Notes: generated by a model not told the origin, from the letters alone. Shown: positions 1 to 6,585, counted from the first letter of the stretch. The stretch is 14,740 bases of DNA from an uncultured Streptococcus sp. (GCA_934216185.1 CAKQBM010000028.1:1-14740); one strand, 5' to 3'. Numbers and translations are program-made.

Positions 1-1
1 T

Positions 2-1183
2 ATCTCAGTGTCCAACTTAATTTTCCGTATGAAGAAAAATGCAGTTGGACTAGCAACCATCGCTATCTTGTCAACAATGGTTTTGGTAACCATGTCAGCA
101 GCGACAAGCATTTTCAATTCCTCAGAAAGCTTTAAAAAAGTTCTAAATCCTCATGATTTTGGAGTTTCAGGGCAAAATGTTGAAAAAGAAGACTTGGACA
201 AGCTCTTGAGCCAGTTTGCAAGTGACAAAGGTTATAAGATTAAAGAGAAAGAAGTGCTTCGTTATACTTACTTTGGTGTTGCAAACCAAGAAGGAACCAA
301 GTTAACCCTTTTTGAAAAAGGACAAAATCGTGTCCAACCCACAACAGTTTTCATGGTATTTGACCAAAAAGATTATGAAAATATGACTGGTCAAAAACTG
401 TCTCTATCAGGAAATGAGGTCGGACTCTTTGCAAAGAATGAGGGAGTTAAAGAACAGAAAACTCTAACTCTAAATGATCATAAATTTTCTGTCAAAGAAG
501 AATTTACTAAAGATTTCATTGTAAACCATGTTCCAAATCAGTTTAATATTTTGACTGCTGATTACAATTACCTTGTTGTACCTGATTTACAAGCCTTTTT
601 GGATCGATTCCCAGATTCGGCTATCTATAATCAGTTTTACGGTGGTATGAATGTAAATATCAGTGAAGAAGAACAACTCAAGGTCGCTGACGAGTATGAT
701 AAATACCTCGATCAATTTAATGCTCAATTAAACACAGAAGGTAGCTATGTTTATGGTAGCAATCTAGCAGATGCTAGTTCTCAGATGAGTACCCTCTTTG
801 GTGGTGTCTTCTTTATCGGTATTTTCCTATCCATTATCTTTATGGCCGGAACCGTTCTGGTCATTTACTACAAACAAATTTCTGAAGGATATGAAGACCG
901 TGAGCGCTTTATTATCTTGCAGAAAGTCGGTTTAGATCAACAGCAAATCAAGCAAACCATCAACAAACAGGTTTTAACTGTTTTCTTCCTTCCTTTGCTC
1001 TTTGCCTTCATACATCTCGCCTTTGCCTACCATATGCTTAGTCTGATTTTAAAAGTGATTGGTGTAATAGATACGACTATGATGTTGATTGTGACCTTGT
1101 CTATCTGCGCTATCTTCCTCATTGCCTATGTGCTGATTTTCATGGTTACTTCAAGAAGCTATCGCAAGATTGTGCAAATGTAA
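2..1183 (+). CDS. BceB/FtsX-type ABC transporter permease, C-terminal part (5' truncated by window edge)
   Basis: The reading frame is open from the left edge, so the true start lies upstream; the GTG at 8 is only an internal Val codon. The product is an integral membrane protein. One hydrophobic segment lies near nt 35-100, followed by about 220 mostly hydrophilic residues (nt 110-780). Three more membrane segments lie near nt 790-870, 975-1050 and 1075-1155. A large extracellular domain ahead of the last three helices is the layout of the BceB family (about 650 residues, 10 TM, FtsX-like domain at the C-terminus). The stretch after the first of these last helices (ISEGYEDRERFIILQKVGL) resembles the FtsX-like cytoplasmic loop of this family. 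These permeases work with a BceA-type ATPase, often encoded next door, to detoxify bacitracin-like peptides and signal to a BceRS kinase. The substrate cannot be told. Family call is fairly sure; the partner ATPase is not in view. Confidence 0.82.
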   Translation: MSVSNLIFRMKKNAVGLATIAILSTMVLVTMSAATSIFNSSESFKKVLNPHDFGVSGQNVEKEDLDKLLSQFASDKGYKIKEKEVLRYTYFGVANQEGTKLTLFEKGQNRVQPTTVFMVFDQKDYENMTGQKLSLSGNEVGLFAKNEGVKEQKTLTLNDHKFSVKEEFTKDFIVNHVPNQFNILTADYNYLVVPDLQAFLDRFPDSAIYNQFYGGMNVNISEEEQLKVADEYDKYLDQFNAQLNTEGSYVYGSNLADASSQMSTLFGGVFFIGIFLSIIFMAGTVLVIYYKQISEGYEDRERFIILQKVGLDQQQIKQTINKQVLTVFFLPLLFAFIHLAFAYHMLSLILKVIGVIDTTMMLIVTLSICAIFLIAYVLIFMVTSRSYRKIVQM

Positions 1184-1189
1184 AAAAAG

Positions 1190-1220
1190 ATACCTCGACT
1201 TCAAAATCGAGGTATTTCTT
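1190..1220. terminator. Bidirectional intrinsic terminator between the FtsX permease and the VIT gene
   Basis: A perfect 9-bp stem pairs 1190-1198 (ATACCTCGA) with 1207-1215 (TCGAGGTAT) across an 8-base loop. On the + strand the tail is a weak TTCTTG. On the - strand the stem is followed by seven T residues (complement of 1183-1189), a much better terminator. It therefore fits best as the end of the leftward VIT transcript, after the BOX element, while probably also stopping the permease transcript 7 bp after its stop codon. Confidence 0.8.
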
Positions 1221-1227
1221 GTATTTT

Positions 1228-1378
1228 ATACTCAATGAAAATCAAAAAGTAAACTAGGAAGCTAGCCGCAGGTTGCTCAAAGCACTGCTTTGAGGTTGTA
1301 GATAGAACTGACGAAGTCAGTAACCATATATACGGCAAGGCGAAGCTGACGTGGTTTGAAGAGATTTTCGAAGAGTAT
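1228..1378 (-). repeat. BOX element, boxA-boxB-boxC (A1B1C1)
   Basis: Read on the - strand the element starts ATACTCTTCGAAAATC and ends GATTTTCATTGAGTAT, so the ends form a near-perfect inverted repeat. BoxA is 1378-1320 (59 nt) and contains a close relative of the BOXA1R primer target (+ strand TACGGCAAGGCGAAGCTGACG, 1331-1351, shown here as 5'-TACGGCAAGG and onward). BoxB is 1319-1275 (45 nt) with the hairpins CTGAC-GAA-GTCAG (1308-1320, reaching one base into boxA) and CTCAAAGC-ACT-GCTTTGAG (1277-1295). BoxC is 1274-1228. BOX elements are dispersed non-coding repeats of pneumococcus and its relatives, thought to be moved by another element's transposase and to fold as RNA. Here it lies on the transcribed strand of the VIT gene and overlaps that gene's stop codon by one base. 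Confidence 0.93.
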
Positions 1379-2073
1379 TAAATGCTGAAAAGTTGTCCGA
1401 GTAGGAAGGTAACTCCCATGGTCAAGAGGCCAATAGCGAGGTTCCGAATCATAGCTGTTTTAGTTGGGGCTTTTCCAAGTTTGGCACTAGTATAGCCAGT
1501 AACCAAGAGTGATAGAGCAACGATAAGGACAGTAGCAGGGATGCGGTAATCACTTGGGAAAATGGTTACTGAGAGCATTGGAGGCAAACTTCCAAGGAAA
1601 AAGGCAACAAAGCTAGAAATGGCAGCGTGCCAAGGATTGGTGAACTCTTCATACTCTATCCCGTATTTTTCCTCTACCAGTGCCTTGAGTGGATTTTTTA
1701 GAAAGGCCTTATTGGTCAAGAGTTGGGCAGAGGTTTCGCATTCTCCATTTTGGATATAGGCAGCATAGAGAGACTTTTTGGCTAGCTCCATATCTTGGTC
1801 TAGCAAGACTTGCTCACGCGCAACGGCTGCTTCCTCGGTGTCTTTTTGAGTTGAAACGGATACATATTCTCCACCAGCCATAGAAAAGGCACCAGCCAAG
1901 ATAGCCGCAAAGCCTGATAAAAAGATGATCCAGATATTGGTCGTAGCACTGGCAACCCCGATAACCACACCAGCAATAGAAATAATCCCATCATTGGCAC
2001 CAAGAACGCCCGCACGCAGGATATTTAAACGACCTGCAAAATTTGAATCAATTTCGTGATTTGTTTCTGACAT
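1378..2073 (-). CDS. VIT1/CCC1-family (DUF125) membrane metal transporter
   Basis: The protein has 231 residues from the ATG at 2073, chosen because AAGGAG (2085-2080) sits 6 bp upstream; an upstream in-frame ATG at 2151 lies ahead of the promoter and is discarded. The N-terminal RAGVLGANDGIISIAGVVIG (20-39) is the family signature. Five hydrophobic helices are visible near 29-48, 52-68, 152-171, 178-196 and 208-229, with a charged Glu/Lys-rich cytoplasmic stretch between helices 2 and 3 (70-150). Asp28, Met65 and Glu69 fall where the plant VIT1 structure places metal-handling residues in helices 1 and 2 (by analogy). Characterised family members move Fe2+ or Mn2+ out of the cytosol by proton antiport; which metal here is unknown. 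It is monocistronic with its own promoter, divergent from the two-component system. A BOX element begins inside its stop codon. Confidence 0.9.
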   Translation of the reverse strand: MSETNHEIDSNFAGRLNILRAGVLGANDGIISIAGVVIGVASATTNIWIIFLSGFAAILAGAFSMAGGEYVSVSTQKDTEEAAVAREQVLLDQDMELAKKSLYAAYIQNGECETSAQLLTNKAFLKNPLKALVEEKYGIEYEEFTNPWHAAISSFVAFFLGSLPPMLSVTIFPSDYRIPATVLIVALSLLVTGYTSAKLGKAPTKTAMIRNLAIGLLTMGVTFLLGQLFSI

Positions 2074-2092
2074 ATTATTCTCCTTTTTATCC

Positions 2093-2121
2093 AGTATAAA
2101 GGAAAAATATAAGGAAATCAA
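2093..2121 (-). promoter_or_regulatory. Sigma-A type promoter of the VIT gene
   Basis: On the - strand there is TTGATT (-35, 2121-2116), a 17-bp spacer, then TATACT (-10, 2098-2093). The predicted start site is near 2086, so the leader is only about 13 nt and begins almost at the ribosome binding site AAGGAG (2085-2080). Confidence 0.75.
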
Positions 2122-2160
2122 TCTTTTAAAACTGTCTGAAAAAAGTTGCACGATTCTAAT

Positions 2161-2174
2161 GAAAAGAGCTTTTC
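2161..2174. other. 14-bp palindrome in the VIT/response-regulator divergent region
   Basis: GAAAAG-AG-CTTTTC is a 6+6 inverted repeat with a 2-bp centre. It lies just upstream of where the -35 of the response-regulator promoter would fall, and upstream of the VIT promoter. It could be an operator for either gene or chance in AT-rich DNA; nothing else in the window shares it that I can see. Confidence 0.3.
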
Positions 2175-2198
2175 TGTTTAAGCTTTATCAATAAAACA

Positions 2199-2207
2199 TG
2201 CTATAAT
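2199..2207 (+). promoter_or_regulatory. Extended -10 promoter of the two-component operon
   Basis: TGC-TATAAT (2199-2207) is an extended -10. No good -35 is found 17 bp upstream (around 2179-2184). The expected start is near 2214, which makes a short leader with the ribosome binding site AGAAAGG (2214-2220) at its 5' end. Confidence 0.65.
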
Positions 2208-2229
2208 AGTTGAAGAAAGGTTGGTATTT

Positions 2230-2931
2230 ATGGCTAGGATATTGGTTATTGAAGACAATAGTGACATTCAAGAGATTTTGCGAACACTTCTTACTGAGGA
2301 GCATGAGGTGATTCAAGCCTTTTCAGGAACTGAAGGAATCATGCTTTTTGACCAAGGTGGGATTGACCTCGTTTTGCTAGATATCATGCTTCCTGGGAAA
2401 AATGGGGATCAGGTTTTAAAAGCCATCAGGGAGCAAAGTCAAACTCCAGTCATTATGCTAACAGCTTTGAGCGATAAGAAGTTAATCAGTCAATACCTCT
2501 TAGAGGGTGCCAATGATTACATCGTCAAGCCTTTTGATTTGGACGAAGTCTTTGCCAGAGTTACTGTTCAATTACGTCAAAGCGTAGAAAAACAGCCGAT
2601 GGAAATAGGAAAAACTGAAAATCTGCCACAAAACTTGAAAAATATCCAGTTTGATGCAGAAAGTTTTGAAATCAAAAATAGTCAGGAAACCATTCGTCTT
2701 GCTAAGAAAGAATGCTTGATTCTCCAAACTCTCCTTAAACATCCAAAGAAAATTTTCACCAAGGAAGAACTTTATGAATTGGTCTGGGAGGAGAGCTATC
2801 TACCTGGAGATAATACCCTTAATACTCATTTGAGTAATCTTCGTAAAAAATTAAACCAGCTTGACCCAACTCAGGAATATATTGAAACCATTTGGGGAGT
2901 TGGGGTAAGATTAAAAGGAGATAAGCAATGA
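2230..2931 (+). CDS. OmpR/PhoB-family response regulator
   Basis: The start is the ATG at 2230, 9 bp after AGAAAGG (2214-2220); an in-frame TTG at 2221 abuts that ribosome binding site and is rejected. The product has 233 residues. The receiver domain (about 2-115) has the acidic pocket Glu8/Asp9, phospho-acceptor Asp51 in VLLDIMLPG, Thr78 and Lys100 in the KPFD motif, so all residues for phosphotransfer are present. The C-terminal winged helix (about 138-228) includes the TKEELYELVWE and NTHLSNLRKKL segments and ends with the YIETIWGVGVRL hairpin typical of OmpR-type DNA binding. The stop overlaps the kinase start as ATGA, so the two are co-translated. It should be phosphorylated by the next gene's kinase. 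The facing BcrA/LanF-like ABC operon is its probable target, by context. Confidence 0.92.
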   Translation: MARILVIEDNSDIQEILRTLLTEEHEVIQAFSGTEGIMLFDQGGIDLVLLDIMLPGKNGDQVLKAIREQSQTPVIMLTALSDKKLISQYLLEGANDYIVKPFDLDEVFARVTVQLRQSVEKQPMEIGKTENLPQNLKNIQFDAESFEIKNSQETIRLAKKECLILQTLLKHPKKIFTKEELYELVWEESYLPGDNTLNTHLSNLRKKLNQLDPTQEYIETIWGVGVRLKGDKQ

Positions 2932-3806
2932 CCTACATCCTAATTTTTGTTCTACTGGTTCTCCTAATTATTTTATTGATTTCATTGATTCGCTATCATC
3001 TAGCACTTGAAAGCCTGAGTCAACAGATTGAAGACAAGATTCTCACGGGTAGTATGAAAAGAGTCGGAGTCAGTATTTTTTCCAAACATTTTTTACATCT
3101 ATACCAGCAGATTGAGAATCTATTTCAAGAAGTCGAACAATCTCGGTTGGTGATGAAAAGGGAGAAGCAGACTCTGGATATGGCCATCAGCAATATCGCC
3201 CATGATATTCGGACACCTTTGACTATCGCTTCAGGCTACACCCAACAATTGATAAAGTCTCCTGAAAACAAAGGAGAAACATTACAAAAAATCGCCCAGC
3301 ATCTTGATTTAGTTTCCAAACGTTTGGAGGCTCTCCTAGAATACCGTCGTTTGATGGAAGGAGCTGTTAAACCGAAAATGGAAGAAGTGGATATTTCAGC
3401 TTTTATCACCAAAAAGACTCTGGCTTATTATGATGTTTTTCAGGCGGCAAATATCACGCTTGATTTTAAGGTTGAAGCTGGTTTAAAAACGAGAACTGAT
3501 GAAGACTTGCTGGATCGAATTTTACAAAATTTGCTTGGAAATGTCCTCAAACATGGCAAGGAAGAAGCGCGGCTATCTTTGAGAAAGGAAAAGGAACAGC
3601 TTGTCTTAGAGATTGCAAACCTTGTCAAACAACCCATCAAAAAAATAGAAAATCTCAGCAACCGTTTTTATTCTGAAAATCTATCAGACACCGAAGAATC
3701 CTCTGGTTTAGGCCTTTATATCACTGAGGAATTATGCCATCTTCTTGGTGCAGAGATGAAACTAAGCACAGATGGGCAGTGGTTGTCGGTTTTCATTTAT
3801 TTTTAA
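2928..3806 (+). CDS. Sensor histidine kinase, short one-TM type
   Basis: The product has 292 residues; AAGGAG (2915-2920) lies 7 bp before the ATG, which overlaps the regulator's TGA. One hydrophobic helix (about 3-21) is followed by a short linker, so there is almost no extracellular sensor domain. The dimerisation domain has SNIAHDIRTPLT with His92 as the phospho-site. The ATPase domain has the N-box DRILQNLLGNVLKHG (about 196-210, Asn201/Asn205) and a G2 box SSGLGLYIT (258-266). The usual G1 box Asp-x-Gly is not evident; the equivalent stretch reads LEIANLVKQPIKKIENLSNR, which still has the N...I.NL..RFY pattern of small NisK/BceS-like kinases. Such kinases usually need a transporter or another membrane partner to sense peptides. 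It pairs with the regulator upstream. Confidence 0.88.
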   Translation: MTYILIFVLLVLLIILLISLIRYHLALESLSQQIEDKILTGSMKRVGVSIFSKHFLHLYQQIENLFQEVEQSRLVMKREKQTLDMAISNIAHDIRTPLTIASGYTQQLIKSPENKGETLQKIAQHLDLVSKRLEALLEYRRLMEGAVKPKMEEVDISAFITKKTLAYYDVFQAANITLDFKVEAGLKTRTDEDLLDRILQNLLGNVLKHGKEEARLSLRKEKEQLVLEIANLVKQPIKKIENLSNRFYSENLSDTEESSGLGLYITEELCHLLGAEMKLSTDGQWLSVFIYF

Positions 3807-3814
3807 CGAAATAA

Positions 3815-3847
3815 ACCTCCTCTGTAGGCTAGAGGAGGTCATTTTTT
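3815..3847. terminator. Bidirectional terminator between the convergent kinase and ABC permease genes
   Basis: A perfect 9-bp stem pairs ACCTCCTCT (3815-3823) with AGAGGAGGT (3831-3839) over a 7-base loop. The + strand tail is CATTTTTT, good for the kinase transcript; the - strand tail is TTTATTT, adequate for the permease transcript. It occupies nearly all of the 39-bp gap between the two stop codons, and its T-run overlaps the last bases of the permease stop. Confidence 0.88.
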
Positions 3848-4598
3848 ATAGACTTTTCTTTTTGAAAACTGCCAGTCCACTTAGATTAAAGATTACAATA
3901 ACAGCTAAGGTAACTATAAGGGTATAGAAAATGGATTCACTATTAGCAGTCATAGCATAAGAAAAATGCAAGGATAAATATGGTAAAAATTTGATATTTG
4001 GAAAAATGATCATTGGCATAGAAAGGATAATAGAGCTGACCAAATATCCAATAAATACTGCAATATAAGAATGAGTCAGGTAGAGAATAAAGGAAATAAT
4101 GGAAAGCCAAGCGAGTAGGCATAGAAATTGAAGGAAAATCATTAAGAGGAGATTGGCAATAAAACCATCAGGCATCGTACCAAGTCCGTTCAGTAGAGTT
4201 GAGGGAACAAAAGCAATCACAAGACTGGCGATGAGTTGCAAGAGAGCGATGCTTGCTAGTACAAAGGATTTAGCGAAGAAGAACTCTGTACGAGAAACGC
4301 CAACTGTCAAACTATTTTTATAAAGCTTGCCGATTAGATCGACCCCAAGAACTAAACATATTAGAATAATGCAGAGAAAAACAATGTTTGAATCATTGCT
4401 AGACGCATTGATAAGAGCTTGAATACCGTCCCAACCATGGGTTGGAATTTCTGGCTCTTCTGTCTGAATTGCCATCAGATGGCCAGTAGCCCCAAAAATA
4501 GCCCCCATTAACATGAGTACAAAGAGAATGAACTCTGTAATCCAGAATCCTTTAGAACGGAAAAGACGGTAAAAGTCTGCTTGAATGGTATGTATCAT
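3846..4598 (-). CDS. ABC-2 type permease of a bacteriocin/peptide-immunity-like transporter
   Basis: The product is 250 residues with six predicted membrane helices near 18-38, 70-90, 110-131, 146-172, 177-200 and 223-246, and a short basic C-terminus. This length and layout match BcrB and LanE/LanG permeases. The N-terminal QADFYRLFRSKGFWI segment (amphipathic, cytoplasmic) is typical of ABC-2 permeases. Its gene starts 10 bp after the ATPase gene, and the ATPase stop codon TAG is part of the ribosome binding site TAGGAGG, so translation is probably coupled. It should form the membrane channel with that ATPase. Only one permease is present; LanFEG systems have two, so the BcrAB plan fits better. 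Substrate unknown. Confidence 0.85.
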   Translation of the reverse strand: MIHTIQADFYRLFRSKGFWITEFILFVLMLMGAIFGATGHLMAIQTEEPEIPTHGWDGIQALINASSNDSNIVFLCIILICLVLGVDLIGKLYKNSLTVGVSRTEFFFAKSFVLASIALLQLIASLVIAFVPSTLLNGLGTMPDGFIANLLLMIFLQFLCLLAWLSIISFILYLTHSYIAVFIGYLVSSIILSMPMIIFPNIKFLPYLSLHFSYAMTANSESIFYTLIVTLAVIVIFNLSGLAVFKKKSL

Positions 4599-4608
4599 GA
4601 TGTTCCTC

Positions 4609-5517
4609 CTATTCGACCAATTGAGTGAAGTATTCTTCTAGATTTTGACGAGCGTAGTAAATCTCGTCAATAGCGACATCTGCCAAGGTTAATTCCTTAA
4701 GAATCTGTTTGACATCTTGTTCATTACCAAAGATATGGATTTCATTTTCAGGGTTTACAACCTTAAACTGGAGCTGGATTTGTTCTTTTAATACTTGACA
4801 TGCTTTCTCCTGATCAGCTGTCTTAAGGACAATATAATCCTCACTTAGTGTTTCAAATTCAGCTTTGCTGATTTCACGGATAACCTTGCCTTGATCTAAA
4901 ATACCAAAACGATTAGCGAGGAGATAGAGTTCTGACAAGATATGGCTAGAAATGAGAATGGTGATTCCTTTTTCTTGATTGAGCCGTTGAATCATCAGTC
5001 GAAACTCTTTGATACCGATTGGGTCAAGTCCATTGATAGGTTCATCTAAAATCAAGAAGTCTGGTTTAGATAGAAGGGCAATGGCGATCCCAAGTCTTTG
5101 CTTCATTCCAAGAGAGAAATTTCGAAAGACTTTTTTACCTGTATCTGACAAGCCTACATAGTCCAGCGTTTCTCGAATGACTTGATCAGCATTTGGAATA
5201 TGACGAATCATACAGTAATATTTCAGATTTTGATAGGCTGTTAAGTGATTATGAGCTACAGGTGATTCGATCACTGAACCTACTCGAGATAGAGACTTGC
5301 TCCACTCATTTTCTGATTGACTAGAAAAGAGGGAAACAGTTCCTTTATCCGCAAAGAGTAGTTGCGTAATGATTTTTATTAAGGTAGTCTTCCCAGCTCC
5401 GTTCTTCCCGATAAGTCCATAAATATCTCCCTCTCTTATCGTTAGATGAAGATCCTGAAGGATAGCTTGTTTGTCAAAGTTTTTGGACAATCCATGAATG
5501 TCAAGTACTGTTTTCAT
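4609..5517 (-). CDS. ABC transporter ATPase, BcrA/LanF type with E-loop
   Basis: The start is the ATG at 5517, with AAGGAGAG just upstream; a longer frame to 5571 would begin upstream of the ribosome binding site and promoter. The product has 302 residues. Visible parts in order: Walker A GKNGAGKT (37-44); VIESP with Glu84 where most ABC ATPases have the Q-loop Gln; signature FSLGMKQR (134-141); Walker B FLILDEP (154-160); D-loop GLDP; His192 in SSHILSEL. Glu in place of the Q-loop Gln (the 'E-loop') and the SLGMKQ signature are marks of LanF and BcrA proteins, which expel lantibiotics or bacitracin from the membrane. The C-terminal ~85 residues form the accessory domain common in this class. 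It powers the permease encoded downstream. Regulation by the facing two-component system is inferred from the operator-like repeats upstream. Confidence 0.92.
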   Translation of the reverse strand: MKTVLDIHGLSKNFDKQAILQDLHLTIREGDIYGLIGKNGAGKTTLIKIITQLLFADKGTVSLFSSQSENEWSKSLSRVGSVIESPVAHNHLTAYQNLKYYCMIRHIPNADQVIRETLDYVGLSDTGKKVFRNFSLGMKQRLGIAIALLSKPDFLILDEPINGLDPIGIKEFRLMIQRLNQEKGITILISSHILSELYLLANRFGILDQGKVIREISKAEFETLSEDYIVLKTADQEKACQVLKEQIQLQFKVVNPENEIHIFGNEQDVKQILKELTLADVAIDEIYYARQNLEEYFTQLVE

Positions 5518-5550
5518 GATTCTCTCCTTTTGATTTATTTTAATAACTTT

Positions 5551-5556
5551 AGTATA
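5551..5556 (-). promoter_or_regulatory. -10 element of the ABC operon promoter, weak -35
   Basis: TATACT (5556-5551 on the - strand) is a good -10, predicting a start near 5544 and a leader of about 27 nt. At 17 bp upstream the -35 position (5579-5574) reads AGCTTT, a poor match. A TTGAGC lies 20 bp upstream, too far to be a normal -35. This suggests dependence on an activator. Confidence 0.55.
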
Positions 5557-5574
5557 AAGCATAGAAATCAAAGA

Positions 5575-5605
5575 AAGCTCAAGGATTTCTAAAGAGTTTC
5601 TAAAG
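5575..5605 (-). promoter_or_regulatory. Candidate operator: 11-bp-spaced direct repeats upstream of the ABC operon
   Basis: CTTTAGAAA (on the - strand) occurs exactly twice, at 5605-5597 and 5594-5586, 11 bp apart. A degraded third copy, CTTGAGCTT at 5583-5575, keeps five of nine positions in the same 11-bp phase and runs into the -35 position. Direct repeats 10-11 bp apart, just upstream of a weak -35, are the usual binding site of OmpR-family activators. The only such regulator here is the one at 2230-2931. Binding is inference. Confidence 0.5.
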
Positions 5606-5626
5606 TTTTAGGAATTCTTAAATATC

Positions 5627-5650
5627 AAAACCCAGTTGGCATGAACTGGG
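5627..5650 (-). terminator. Intrinsic terminator of the Cof phosphatase gene
   Basis: On the - strand CCCAGTT (5650-5644) pairs with AACTGGG (5637-5631), a 7-bp stem with a 6-base loop, followed by TTTTGATATTT. It begins 8 bp after the phosphatase stop codon. Confidence 0.75.
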
Positions 5651-5658
5651 CTTCTTAA

Positions 5659-6468
5659 TTATAAAATATATTTCTCAATGGCACGCGCAACGCCGTCTTC
5701 TTCGTTGCTTGCTGTAACGGCATCCGCAAGAGATTTGACATAATCGCTGGCATTTCCCATAGCAATACCAAGCCCTGCAAACTGGAGCATTTCGATATCG
5801 TTATTAGCATCGCCCATGGCCATAATTTCTGATGGCTCAATCTTCAGAATCTCTGCCAGTCGTGAAAGAGCAGTAGCCTTTGTCGTTCCAAGCGGCATGG
5901 CTTCATAAATAACAGGTTGCGAACGAACTCCACTGAATCGTTGACAGAGTTCTGTAGCAAAACGCTGCTCAAAATCGTCTGTTTGACTCTCTGTACCCAA
6001 AAACATACCTTGGAACATCCGGTACTTGCCACTGGTGGCTTCCTCAAGAGAAATTTCAGTCAGGTCTGAAAAGACTAACTTGGCATCATTTTCAATGACT
6101 TGATTTGGCTTACCTCCGAGGACAAAATAATGTTCCTCATCAAAAAGAGTCAACTGAACATCACTTTTTTCAGCTAGGTCATAGAGATATTCGATATCAG
6201 CTGAACTCAGTTCTTGCCAGTCAACTAAACTCCAATCGCTAGTCTGGTGGGTTGAGCAACCGTTGTTAACAATAACATACTCATTCTGGAGGTCTAGCCC
6301 CAGTTTTTGATAGTAGGGGAGGACGCCAAAAAGCGGGCGACCTGTACAGAGAACCAGTTTGACACCTTTTTCAATGGCTTGGTGAATGGCAGCGATGTGA
6401 GCTTGTGGGATTTCCTTGGCTTCATTGAGGAGAGTTCCGTCCATATCCAAGGCAAGTAGTTTAATCAT
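5659..6468 (-). CDS. Cof-type HAD-superfamily phosphatase (YidA/Cof subfamily IIB)
   Basis: The product is 269 residues, the usual length of Cof-type phosphatases. Motif I is DMDGTLL (Asp8 nucleophile, Asp10 acid/base), motif II is LCTGR (Thr42), motif III is Lys197 in LGTTKATAL, and motif IV is MGDANNDIEML (Asp220, Asp224). The ~100-residue insert between motifs II and III is the type IIB cap that selects the substrate. All catalytic residues are present. Family members dephosphorylate sugar phosphates, phosphorylated cofactor precursors and similar small molecules in the cytosol; the substrate here cannot be read from sequence. The ATG at 6468 follows GAAGGAAG (6480-6473). It is monocistronic, divergent from rexB, with its own promoter and terminator. 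No functional link to rexAB is apparent. Confidence 0.93.
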   Translation of the reverse strand: MIKLLALDMDGTLLNEAKEIPQAHIAAIHQAIEKGVKLVLCTGRPLFGVLPYYQKLGLDLQNEYVIVNNGCSTHQTSDWSLVDWQELSSADIEYLYDLAEKSDVQLTLFDEEHYFVLGGKPNQVIENDAKLVFSDLTEISLEEATSGKYRMFQGMFLGTESQTDDFEQRFATELCQRFSGVRSQPVIYEAMPLGTTKATALSRLAEILKIEPSEIMAMGDANNDIEMLQFAGLGIAMGNASDYVKSLADAVTASNEEDGVARAIEKYIL

Positions 6469-6496
6469 AAGACTTCCTTCTTTATCTTTTGGTATT

Positions 6497-6505
6497 ATTA
6501 TAGCA
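6497..6505 (-). promoter_or_regulatory. Extended -10 promoter of the Cof phosphatase gene
   Basis: On the - strand TGC-TATAAT occupies 6505-6497. The -35 position 17 bp upstream reads TCCTCC, no match, so the extended -10 probably suffices. The leader is about 20 nt. Confidence 0.65.
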
Positions 6506-6544
6506 TATTTTAGGGGAAAGGAGGAGGAATCTTCGGGCTAATCA

Positions 6545-6553
6545 TGGTATAAT
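6545..6553 (+). promoter_or_regulatory. Extended -10 promoter of the rexB-rexA operon
   Basis: TGG-TATAAT (6545-6553) predicts a transcription start near 6560. This decides the rexB start: an in-frame ATG at 6562 would be essentially leaderless, with AAAAGG only 2 bp before it and at or before the mRNA 5' end. The ATG at 6586 has GAGG (6577-6580) 5 bp upstream and lies about 26 nt into the transcript. Confidence 0.65.
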
Positions 6554-6585
6554 AAAAGGTAATGAAAAATTCCAACGAGGCAGAG

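Noticed and set aside
1228..1378. RUP (IS630-derived) element
   Set aside because: Length (151 bp), boxA/boxB/boxC subunits of about 59/45/47 and the BOXA1R-like sequence identify it as BOX, not the 107-bp RUP.
1562..2015. Several 64-71 codon frames across the VIT gene
   Set aside because: They overlap a well-supported membrane transporter gene in other frames and have no translation signals.
2221..2229. TTG start for the response regulator
   Set aside because: It directly touches the AGAAAGG ribosome binding site; the ATG at 2230 has 9 bp spacing and begins with the canonical MARILVIEDN.
6562..6585. Upstream ATG start for RexB giving eight extra residues
   Set aside because: AAAAGG is only 2 bp before it, and the TGGTATAAT promoter puts the mRNA start at about 6560. 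The ATG at 6586 has a proper ribosome binding site.
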